Shown: positions 1 through 4,767 of the stretch, piece by piece
How the letters are laid out: each line of letters starts with the position of its first letter
Numbering within the stretch: position 1 is the first letter of the stretch
Made by a program: the position numbers and the translations under genes
From: CAYNNP01 sp964398215
GTDB taxonomy: Bacteria; Planctomycetota; Planctomycetia; Pirellulales; Pirellulaceae
Reading direction: 5' to 3'
NCBI GenBank assembly: GCA_964398215.1
Contig: CAYNNP010000335.1
Span: 1-5,742, forward strand
Length of the DNA stretch: 5,742 nt
Notes under the pieces: generated by a model
Told to the model about the DNA's origin: nothing
What the model saw: only the letters and a program-made list of their open reading frames with translations
Database searches by the model: none

Positions 1-54
1 CCCGCAACCTCCGGATCGACAGTCCGGGGCTCTAACCAATTGAGCTACCGCGCC
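1..54 (-). tRNA. tRNA-Asp (anticodon GUC), 3' part cut by window edge
   Basis: This is the 5' two-thirds of an aspartate tRNA read on the minus strand, starting at 54. The 7-base acceptor strand GGCGCGG is followed by the standard T8-A9. The D stem pairs GCTC with GAGC around an AATTGGTTA loop. The anticodon stem pairs CCGGA with TCCGG around the loop CTGTCGA, which puts the GTC anticodon at 20-18. The 5-base variable loop AGGTT and the first T-stem strand GCGGG follow. The T loop, the second acceptor strand and the 3' end lie before position 1, so acceptor pairing cannot be checked. The identity rests on a fully paired D and anticodon arm, so it is secure. Its own promoter sits just upstream. 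Confidence 0.96.
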
Positions 55-64
55 AGGTCAGAAG

Positions 65-117
65 AGGCGTGATTATATCTGTCGGATCTTGCCTGACAAG
101 TGCCCCAACTCACGCCT
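65..117. repeat. Inverted repeat bracketing the tRNA promoter
   Basis: AGGCGTGA at 65-72 is exactly mirrored by TCACGCCT at 110-117, with 37 bases between. The left arm spans the predicted start site and touches the -10 box; the right arm lies about ten bases upstream of the -35 box, and a T run (117-121) begins at its end. It could be a pair of half-sites for a regulator or chance. The 37-base loop makes a stable RNA hairpin unlikely. Confidence 0.35.
72..99 (-). promoter_or_regulatory. Sigma70-type promoter of the tRNA-Asp gene
   Basis: Read on the minus strand, a -35 box TTGTCA (99-94, five of six consensus bases) is followed after 16 bases by a perfect -10 box TATAAT (77-72). The predicted transcription start is near 65, about ten bases before the mature tRNA 5' end at 54, which leaves a short leader for RNase P to remove. 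Box quality and position both fit a strong stable-RNA promoter. An 8-base inverted repeat (65-72 with 110-117) brackets it. Confidence 0.8.
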
Positions 118-333
118 TTTTGGTTAATCGGCCGCTTCTTTATCTCATGTGAATCATACGGCTGAATGCCTGTTTTTTGGGTTGTGCTTGTTGTGATGGC
201 GTTTTTTTCTGTCCTCCGAATTTACGCTGCCTTGGGGTGCCGATTCCCGCCAAAGCCACAAACTGAGACCTATCCTTTCTTGGTCCCTGATTTCTTCAAT
301 TTCTCTGACTCTCCCTGAACGGTGAGGTTCGCC

Positions 334-504
334 ATGCAAAACCTCTTTATTCTTGGCTTTTCGTTTTTCGGATGGCTGAGCGATGCTACTCGAGAGCTTT
401 CGTATTTTTTCAATCACATGAGCATTGTTCAGTGGGGAATCGTGGCCGCTGCGGCGACTGCGTTTGGATTTTTGTGCTTGAAGGGCACCAAAGTTAACCG
501 CTAG
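334..504 (+). CDS. Small single-pass membrane protein (56 residues), function unknown
   Basis: I do not recognise a named family. The product is a hydrophobic microprotein. An amphipathic N-terminal stretch rich in Phe, Leu and Trp (about residues 1-28) includes the polar patch SDATRE. A clear transmembrane helix follows, from IVQWGIV to about FGFLCL (roughly 34-52). The protein ends in a short basic tail, KGTKVNR, which suggests a cytoplasmic C-terminus. The ATG at 334 is chosen over the in-frame GTG at 322 because GGTGAGG (321-327) lies 6 bases upstream as a Shine-Dalgarno sequence. Cys51 at the membrane edge could be modified, but this is speculation. The gene stands alone, 280 bases from the divergent tRNA promoter box. 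The longer opposite-strand frame over this region is compositionally poor, rich in Arg, Lys and Ser, and is taken as a shadow. Short stand-alone genes can be false, hence the moderate confidence. Confidence 0.65.
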   Translation: MQNLFILGFSFFGWLSDATRELSYFFNHMSIVQWGIVAAAATAFGFLCLKGTKVNR

Positions 505-512
505 CAGAATTC

Positions 513-541
513 GTCTGTTTCCGGCCTCGTCCAAGACAGAC
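513..541. repeat. Short inverted repeat after the small membrane protein gene
   Basis: GTCTGT (513-518) is mirrored by ACAGAC (536-541), with a 17-base loop. It starts 9 bases after the stop codon at 502-504. No T run follows, so it is at best a weak terminator or a 3' stabilising hairpin. The rest of 505-621 shows no clear promoter. Confidence 0.25.
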
Positions 542-607
542 AACTGTGACTATGATGCATCTTCGGAATGCTACTCGTACGAAACAGCTTGCCAACGCTG
601 TTGAACC

Positions 608-613
608 AAGGGA
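608..613 (+). promoter_or_regulatory. Ribosome binding site that sets the start at 622
   Basis: AAGGGA is 8 bases before the ATG at 622. No comparable site precedes the in-frame ATG at 568, so this site decides the start. Confidence 0.6.
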
Positions 614-621
614 CATCAACG

Positions 622-948
622 ATGCCACTTTTTGAAATCGAAACTGATTCCCACATCATTATCACTTGGGCTGATGACGAAGACGCCGCTCGTGAGGTGG
701 TTGCTGATGCCTATCCAACCGACCAAATCGCTAGGCTGACCAAACGTCCACGTGATACATGGGTGATCAGCAAAGCAGCTCTCGGCTTAACGACTCGAAC
801 ACTTGACCCTTGCTTGGTCGCTCGTGATTGCTTGAGCCGTTCTGCAGGCGATAAAGTCAACGCCATCCGGCTCTATCGGATGGAAACAGGAAGCGACCTG
901 GATAACGCTCGCAAGGCTATCGAGTCGAATATGGTCATGGGCTGGTAA
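622..948 (+). CDS. Small protein with L7/L12 C-terminal-like helical hairpin
   Basis: This 108-residue soluble protein has no signal peptide or membrane segment. Residues 1-50 look like a small beta-alpha-beta unit: strand LFEIETDSHIIITWA, acidic helix DDEDAAREVVADA, then strand TWVISK. Residues 76-103 resemble the helix-turn-helix of the ribosomal protein L7/L12 C-terminal domain: K78-V79, A81-I82-R83, R86, T89-G90, L93, A96-R97 and ES101-102 align with the E. coli KVAVIK..R..TGLGL..AK..VES pattern. The ATG at 622 is preferred over one at 568 because AAGGGA (608-613) sits 8 bases upstream, and the extra 18 residues (LLVRNSLPT...) look non-coding. The protein lacks the L7/L12 N-terminal dimerisation and hinge regions, so it is not the ribosomal stalk protein. 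Its role is unknown; binding a translation factor or other protein through the hairpin is an inference. It converges with the ThuA gene. Confidence 0.82.
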   Translation: MPLFEIETDSHIIITWADDEDAAREVVADAYPTDQIARLTKRPRDTWVISKAALGLTTRTLDPCLVARDCLSRSAGDKVNAIRLYRMETGSDLDNARKAIESNMVMGW

Positions 949-952
949 GAAC

Positions 953-969
953 CGCTCGTGAAGTGAGCG
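953..969. terminator. Possible hairpin between convergent genes
   Basis: CGCTC (953-957) pairs with GAGCG (965-969); two inner G-T wobbles could close it to a GAA loop. It lies 4 bases after the stop of the L7/L12-like gene and 44 bases beyond the ThuA gene stop on the other strand, where a shared terminator would be expected. No T run follows on either strand, so classical intrinsic termination is doubtful. Confidence 0.3.
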
Positions 970-1013
970 TTCGATAACCAGCACAGCCCTCAAGTCCACA
1001 TTCGCTGCGCCGC

Positions 1014-1967
1014 TTAGGCCGCGTCTTTCTTTGGCTTGTTTGCGTTGGGCTTCTTGCGCCGCTTTTTCTTTGGGTCCAGATTGGCATCCAAATCCTGCTT
1101 GCCAACTGAAGACTCGACTCCGCCTTCAGGGACTTTTACTTTGGCAGTCCACAGCACCGCATTCAATACAACCTTGCGATAGTCATCGTTGCCCCAGTTG
1201 TCGTGATTGTGCCCGCCGGTGAAACCAAAACCACGGCCACCATCTTTTCTTTCCACCGCCCACATCATGGCTTCGGATCGACCTTTGCTGGACTGAATGT
1301 GTGCGTAAGGTCCCTTGGGGTAAACGTAGGGTCCATCACGCACATCGTCCGACGGAGTGGCAAGCAGAATTGGTTGGAATTTCATGCCATCAAGTTCTTT
1401 CGGTTCATTCCCGGTGATGTCAGAAACAAACCGCATATTAAAGTACCACTCGTCTTTGGCCTTGAACGGTTTTACCCCGTTGGTGATCGGATGTTCGGGC
1501 AACACTGCAAAGTGTGGCTCCCACATTGGGTTACAAGAATGCATGTTTTCATAGTGCCCACCAATCCAGCGTTTAAACTCGTCGCCGGCTTGATCCGCAA
1601 CCACTTCTACTCCAAAGTGCATGAATCCTAGTCCGACACCACTGGATGCCCATTTGTCGATGATCTTTAAACGGCGGCCTTTGTCTTGAACGACTTCGTG
1701 TCGCTTGCCACCGTCCATGTAGAAGATAACTGCGTCCACGCCTTCAAAGACTGATTCGTCTTTCGGCCAGCCGTTTAAAACGAATTCTACATCGATCCCT
1801 GGAGCATCCTTTAAACACTTGGCTAACAACTGAACGCCAGCGTTGAATTCATGCATTCGCGGTGGGTGCGATGGTTTACCAGCGACCAGGATCACTTTTT
1901 TGTTTTCGCTGTGAGCCGTACTGGTGAAAAAACCAAGAGCCAGGAGAAGAAAGAGTTTCGTGCGCAT
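1014..1967 (-). CDS. Secreted ThuA-domain protein (glutamine amidotransferase-like fold)
   Basis: The 317-residue protein has a Sec signal peptide: MRTK, a hydrophobic core LFLLLALGFF and a likely cut after AHS at 20/21, so it should act in the periplasm. Residues about 24-276 form a ThuA-like domain. Planctomycete-type signatures are seen: GKPSHPPRMHEF (30-41), YMDGG (83-87), FMHFGVE (115-121), GGHYE (136-140), HPITNGVKPF (159-168), DEWYFNMRF (172-180), GRSEAMMWAVER (229-240), FGFTGGHNHDNWGNDDYRK (247-265) and VPEGGVES (279-286). ThuA proteins share the class I glutamine amidotransferase fold and the family is linked to sugar utilisation, but the enzymatic role of these secreted forms is not established. 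The His-rich loops suggest a metal or sugar site, by inference. The C-terminus ends in a lysine/arginine tail (300-314). Its start is ATG at 1967 without a Shine-Dalgarno sequence. It is probably monocistronic, transcribed from 1968-2040. Confidence 0.93.
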   Translation of the reverse strand: MRTKLFLLLALGFFTSTAHSENKKVILVAGKPSHPPRMHEFNAGVQLLAKCLKDAPGIDVEFVLNGWPKDESVFEGVDAVIFYMDGGKRHEVVQDKGRRLKIIDKWASSGVGLGFMHFGVEVVADQAGDEFKRWIGGHYENMHSCNPMWEPHFAVLPEHPITNGVKPFKAKDEWYFNMRFVSDITGNEPKELDGMKFQPILLATPSDDVRDGPYVYPKGPYAHIQSSKGRSEAMMWAVERKDGGRGFGFTGGHNHDNWGNDDYRKVVLNAVLWTAKVKVPEGGVESSVGKQDLDANLDPKKKRRKKPNANKPKKDAA

Positions 1968-2005
1968 GATGTTGTCGTGTTGACGTAAAGTTGTTTTATG
2001 GATTT

Positions 2006-2019
2006 AAGATTGTAATCTT
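2006..2019. promoter_or_regulatory. Palindrome over the candidate ThuA -10 box (possible operator)
   Basis: AAGATT (2006-2011) and AATCTT (2014-2019) are perfect inverted arms around GT. The symmetry covers the predicted -10 box TACAAT. A dimeric repressor bound here would block the promoter. No regulator gene is present in the window to pair with it, and an AT-rich palindrome can arise by chance. Confidence 0.3.
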
Positions 2020-2038
2020 GATGAATTCGTTTTGTCTT
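2009..2038 (-). promoter_or_regulatory. Candidate promoter of the ThuA gene
   Basis: On the minus strand, AAGACA (2038-2033, four of six -35 bases) is followed after 18 bases by TACAAT (2014-2009, five of six -10 bases). This leaves a leader of about 35 bases before the ATG at 1967. The -10 box lies inside a 14-base palindrome (2006-2019). The -35 box is weak, so the call is tentative. Confidence 0.4.
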
Positions 2039-2046
2039 CCACAATG

Positions 2047-2059
2047 CCTCGCCCCGAGG
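2047..2059. repeat. Small hairpin CCTCG-CCC-CGAGG
   Basis: Perfect 5-base arms (2047-2051 and 2055-2059) enclose a 3-base loop. Six A residues (2060-2065) abut it. On the minus strand it follows the T run of the larger stem-loop at 2071-2108, so it sits between the presumed end of the permease transcript and the ThuA promoter. Confidence 0.4.
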
Positions 2060-2108
2060 AAAAAACAATCGCAAATTTCCGGCTAAAGCCGGGTACTACA
2101 AACTTTGC
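2060..2108 (-). terminator. Possible intrinsic terminator after the methyltransferase-permease unit
   Basis: In the minus-strand transcript, the stem-loop of 2108-2071 is followed by GATTG and a run of six U (2065-2060), starting 23 bases after the permease stop. The five-base gap between stem and U run is longer than ideal. The same sequence is described as a REP-like element; REPs often end transcripts and both roles can hold. Confidence 0.45.
2071..2108 (-). repeat. REP-like element: GTAG tetranucleotide plus hairpin
   Basis: Read on the minus strand, GTAG (2099-2096) is followed by TAC and then a perfect hairpin, CCGGCT-TT-AGCCGG (2092-2079). Outer arms flank the unit: GCAAA (2108-2104) pairs with TTTGC (2075-2071), and after one bulged G, TTT (2102-2100) pairs with AAA (2078-2076). 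The hairpin is therefore stacked on a lower stem with GTAGTAC bulged on one side. A GTAG or GGAG tetranucleotide next to an imperfect palindrome is the known hallmark of bacterial REP elements recognised by REP-associated Y1 transposases (RAYTs). Its location 23 bases past the permease stop, in an intergenic gap, also fits REPs. Only one copy is in the window, so dispersal is unproven. Confidence 0.55.
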
Positions 2109-2131
2109 TTGACGACTTCCGATACGGCGAA

Positions 2132-3049
2132 CTAACTGCTGGTCTCGCTTGGATGGGAATCATTGGCTTCGGTTTTTGGTTGTCGCCGGCCATAGCGCCA
2201 GATGAATCCACCAGCTATGAATATCGCGCCGAACATCGTCCACCATGCTGGGTACTCATAGTGAGGATGGTGACGCCATACCAAGAACGTCCAAACAGGA
2301 ACGGCAAGCGGTTCGATCAATGTGATCAATGACGCTTCGTTGCTTTGCACTTCGCGGACGGCCCACGCAAAAAGCATGTACGGAATCCCAAGTTGCAGGG
2401 CACCGAACGCTGCCAGTGCAAACCATTGTGCACCCGTTGGCATGGGGATTTTACCGATCACAAACGGTGCAAGACAAATCGCGCTGACCGAATAATTCAC
2501 CAGCCCAATCCATGCCACGTCAACACCTCGCAAGTGCCGAATCGAAAGCAGCACGCCGGCGTAGGTCACGCCAGACAATAATCCCAATCCGACCGGTCCC
2601 GTTGCTGTTGATCCTCCGCCTGCTGTTGACTCAAAGAACACGATCAAGCTGATGCCGATGATTGAAAGTCCGATCATCCCGCCGTCTCGTCGGTTGGGGC
2701 GATCGCCAAGTCCCATCAGGCCGCCAATGGCCACCCAGGCTGGCCCGACGTATTGAAGCCAAATTGTGGTTGTTTCTGAACCGGCTACCATCGCGCCAAG
2801 AAAAGCCCAAGTCATGATCGTGAACGATAGACTCATGGGCACCATCGCGATGCGGAATGTCGGTTTGCGAACGAACGGCAAAACAGCGAGGGCTGCAAAA
2901 ACGGCTCGCCAAAATGTCAATGCAATGCCGCGTGTCTCAGGCGGCCAATCAAACCAATCTGCTTTTGCAAATAGACCGCTGGAACTCCACATCAAAGCCG
3001 CGATAACGATCAATACGAGTGATTTGCGACGAGCATTCGAATTTGTCAT
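2132..3049 (-). CDS. EamA/DMT-family inner-membrane transporter
   Basis: The 305-residue protein fits the ten-helix, two-repeat architecture and usual ~300-residue length of drug/metabolite transporters. Hydrophobic segments lie near 10-28, 41-60, 66-88, 92-112, 124-140, 152-170, 178-199, 207-231, 240-259 and 267-285. The end of repeat one shows the family pattern YVGPAWVAI...GDRPNRRD (100-122), where the common GE is GD. The end of repeat two shows EASLITLIEPLAVPVWTFLV (238-257) and GAIFIAGGFIW (274-284). The C-terminal tail is polar (287-305). The substrate cannot be inferred; members export amino acids, nucleosides, toxins or carry sugars. The ATG at 3049 comes 3 bases after the methyltransferase stop and has no good Shine-Dalgarno sequence, so it is probably translationally coupled. 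A REP-like hairpin follows the gene. Confidence 0.93.
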   Translation of the reverse strand: MTNSNARRKSLVLIVIAALMWSSSGLFAKADWFDWPPETRGIALTFWRAVFAALAVLPFVRKPTFRIAMVPMSLSFTIMTWAFLGAMVAGSETTTIWLQYVGPAWVAIGGLMGLGDRPNRRDGGMIGLSIIGISLIVFFESTAGGGSTATGPVGLGLLSGVTYAGVLLSIRHLRGVDVAWIGLVNYSVSAICLAPFVIGKIPMPTGAQWFALAAFGALQLGIPYMLFAWAVREVQSNEASLITLIEPLAVPVWTFLVWRHHPHYEYPAWWTMFGAIFIAGGFIWRYGRRQPKTEANDSHPSETSS

Positions 3050-3052
3050 GAA

Positions 3053-3844
3053 TCAGGATTCAGCTGGCTTTCGCGACAAAGTCGCTATGAAGACGTCGAT
3101 CATTTTTGAGAGTGGATCACCGCCGCCCCATCGGTCTTGAAAAAAATCTTCGATCAAGAAACCCGCCTTGAGTTGTCCGGCAATCAAATCCGTCAGAGTA
3201 TGACCAAAATCAATCGGACGTTCAGGCCCCAAAGTTTCGGCGCGTTCCTCGGCGGGAAGGTCCAGGTCGCTGTAAGGGATTTTGTGCCGCACAACGAATT
3301 CGCCTTTGGCCATCGCACGTGCGTCGAATAGGTAATTTACGGGGTCGATCATTCCGCTCATCATCCGGCCACCGGGACGCATCACTCGGAACGTCTCGCG
3401 CCAAACGGGCAATACATTCGGGACAAAGTTCAGCGAACAAGGATTCACTACCAAATCGAAACTTGAATCTGCTAGCTGGCCCAAATCGATCACGTCACCC
3501 TGAATCGTCTTCAAAGAAAGGTTGTTCTGCTTGGCGACCTTACGATCGAGATTCAATTGTTCTTCGCTGATATCGTAGACCGTTACGTTTGCGCCAGCGG
3601 CAGCCAGGATCGGCCCTTGGTGACCACCACCGGCGGCCAAGCACAAGATAGACTTTCCTGCAACCTGCGGAATCCAAGTGCTGGGGACCGGCTTGGTGCC
3701 AGTAAGCCGAATCTGAAAATCTCCCTTGCGAGCGCGTTCGACTTGCTGTGCGTCGACGGGAGTAAACCAACGGCTTGGCGAGGTTGCGATATTGTCCCAT
3801 GCGCGTTGATTGAATTCGGTCGCGTTGTCTTGATTTGGGTCCAT
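3053..3844 (-). CDS. Class I SAM-dependent methyltransferase, substrate unknown
   Basis: The 263-residue cytoplasmic protein has a Rossmann-type methyltransferase core. The N-terminal segment FNQRAWDNIA...W..PV (11-30) and LTGTKPVP..W (47-57) match a widespread uncharacterised methyltransferase family. Motif I is SILCLAAGGGHQGP (65-78), which binds SAM. The acidic residue ending strand 2 is D91 in VTVYDIS. GDV (116-118) precedes motif IV, FDLVVNPCSLNFV (129-141). W148-RETFRVMRPGGR (to 160) is the usual post-motif helix and turn. The C-terminal IPYSDL (189-194) and FGHTLTDLIAGQLKAGF (213-229) are also family-typical. A small-molecule substrate is likely, but it is unknown. ATG at 3844 is chosen; an ATG 7 bases upstream is out of frame. 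It is the first gene of a pair with the permease. It is divergent from rlmA. Confidence 0.93.
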   Translation of the reverse strand: MDPNQDNATEFNQRAWDNIATSPSRWFTPVDAQQVERARKGDFQIRLTGTKPVPSTWIPQVAGKSILCLAAGGGHQGPILAAAGANVTVYDISEEQLNLDRKVAKQNNLSLKTIQGDVIDLGQLADSSFDLVVNPCSLNFVPNVLPVWRETFRVMRPGGRMMSGMIDPVNYLFDARAMAKGEFVVRHKIPYSDLDLPAEERAETLGPERPIDFGHTLTDLIAGQLKAGFLIEDFFQDRWGGGDPLSKMIDVFIATLSRKPAES

Positions 3845-3917
3845 AGTTCATTCCAATCTCGCGCGGATTCGCGGCTGCCCCTACAGCTTTGGCGCGGGGC
3901 GGCCTACAGTATCGTTC
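3845..3917. promoter_or_regulatory. Divergent intergenic region with a CCTACAG direct repeat
   Basis: These 73 bases must hold the starts of both the minus-strand methyltransferase unit and plus-strand rlmA, unless promoters lie inside the genes. CCTACAG occurs at 3880-3886 and 3903-3909, 23 bases apart, about two helical turns. A poor -10-like TACAGT (3905-3910) lies only 8 bases before the rlmA ATG. I find no convincing -35/-10 pair on either strand. Confidence 0.35.
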
Positions 3918-4742
3918 ATGTTTCCTCTTCGATGTACCGTTCGAAACTGCGAAAACTTGCTTCAACGGCAAGAAAACGGTCTGACATGCGCGGCCGGACA
4001 CCATTTTGATCGAGCAAAACCCGGCTACTGGAACCTGCTTCAACCGCAAGATCGCCGCTCGGCCAACCCTGGCGATTCTGATGCATCCGTACTTGCCAGG
4101 AAAAGTTGGTTGCAGTGCGGATTCATGGATGGAATGACAAATGCGCTTCGTGAATTAATTAGCGAGCATGTTTCAGCTGATAACCCCAGCGTGATGGATT
4201 TGGGCTGTGGCGAGGGGACATTTGGCCGGGCGTTGTTTGAAGATTGTTCAAAGACCTACTGCGGAATCGACCTTTCCAAACAAGCGATCAAACTGGCGAC
4301 TCGGAGCTGGAAAGACGCGACTTGGGTGGTTGCCAATGCTGATCGGATTTTGCCTGCAGCCGACTCAAGTGTTGATCTTTTGATTTCATTGTTTGGCCGC
4401 CGCCCCACGACTGAAATCAACCGAGTGCTGCGGGTCGGTGGCTGTTTCGTCGCAGCGATTCCAGGTCCGAATGACCTACTGGAACTGCGCGAGATCGTTC
4501 AAAAAGAAGCCCAACAGCGAGACCGACACCAGGCAGTAATCGACCAATGCAAAGCAGCCGGACTTGATCTTGCCCAGCATCGTTTGTGGACTTTTACTGC
4601 AACGATGGATTCAGATGCGGTCAAGAATGCATTGGCGATGACGTATCGCGCTTTCCGAAATTCCGAACACGATCGCATCGAAACGATCTCGGAAATCGAT
4701 GTCACCTTGCAAGCTCATTTGTTGGTATTCAAGGCAACGTAG
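3918..4742 (+). CDS. rlmA: Putative 23S rRNA (guanine-N1)-methyltransferase, RlmA family
   Basis: Family members use SAM to methylate N1 of a guanine in helix 35 of 23S rRNA (G745 in E. coli; G748 in the RlmA-II group). The 274-residue protein begins with the family's zinc module, ligands by alignment C6, C11, C24 and H28. The signature GHHFDRAKPGYWNLLQPQ (27-44) and RRSANPGDS (46-54) follows, closely matching E. coli RlmA RHQFDMAKEGYVNLL and the R-S-DPGDS stretch. Then come ARKSWLQCG (60-68) and the SAM core: motif I VMDLGCGEGTFG (92-103), GIDLSKQAIKLA (116-127) and ADRILPAADSSVDLLISLF (141-159). Cys6 and Cys11 are four residues apart instead of the CxxC of E. coli. The sequence cannot tell the G745 from the G748 type. 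ATG at 3918 is the only start that keeps the zinc finger; no strong Shine-Dalgarno sequence precedes it. It ends 25 bases from the convergent lipoprotein gene. Confidence 0.9.
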   Translation: MFPLRCTVRNCENLLQRQENGLTCAAGHHFDRAKPGYWNLLQPQDRRSANPGDSDASVLARKSWLQCGFMDGMTNALRELISEHVSADNPSVMDLGCGEGTFGRALFEDCSKTYCGIDLSKQAIKLATRSWKDATWVVANADRILPAADSSVDLLISLFGRRPTTEINRVLRVGGCFVAAIPGPNDLLELREIVQKEAQQRDRHQAVIDQCKAAGLDLAQHRLWTFTATMDSDAVKNALAMTYRAFRNSEHDRIETISEIDVTLQAHLLVFKAT

Positions 4743-4767
4743 AGCTTCGCACACACAGGCTTTTCAG

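Noticed and set aside
154..543. 129-residue minus-strand open frame over the small membrane protein gene
   Set aside because: Its product is low in hydrophobic residues and very rich in Arg, Lys, Ser and Asn, with no domain or ribosome binding site. The opposite frame makes a coherent membrane protein with a Shine-Dalgarno sequence.
575..582. TCGTACGA palindrome as an operator
   Set aside because: An 8-base perfect palindrome with no promoter beside it and no second copy is easily expected by chance.
568..621. Upstream in-frame start for the L7/L12-like protein
   Set aside because: The 18 extra residues show no conserved or structured look, and the ribosome binding site is placed for the ATG at 622.
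1203..1631. 142-residue plus-strand frame inside the ThuA gene
   Set aside because: It is antisense to a gene with many clear family motifs and has no domain of its own.
3540..4049. 169-residue minus-strand frame crossing the divergent promoter region
   Set aside because: It overlaps both the methyltransferase and rlmA in other frames. Both of those carry intact SAM motifs; this one does not.
4743..4767. Bidirectional terminator between rlmA and the lipoprotein gene
   Set aside because: The 25-base gap contains no inverted repeat able to form a stable stem, only short T-rich stretches.
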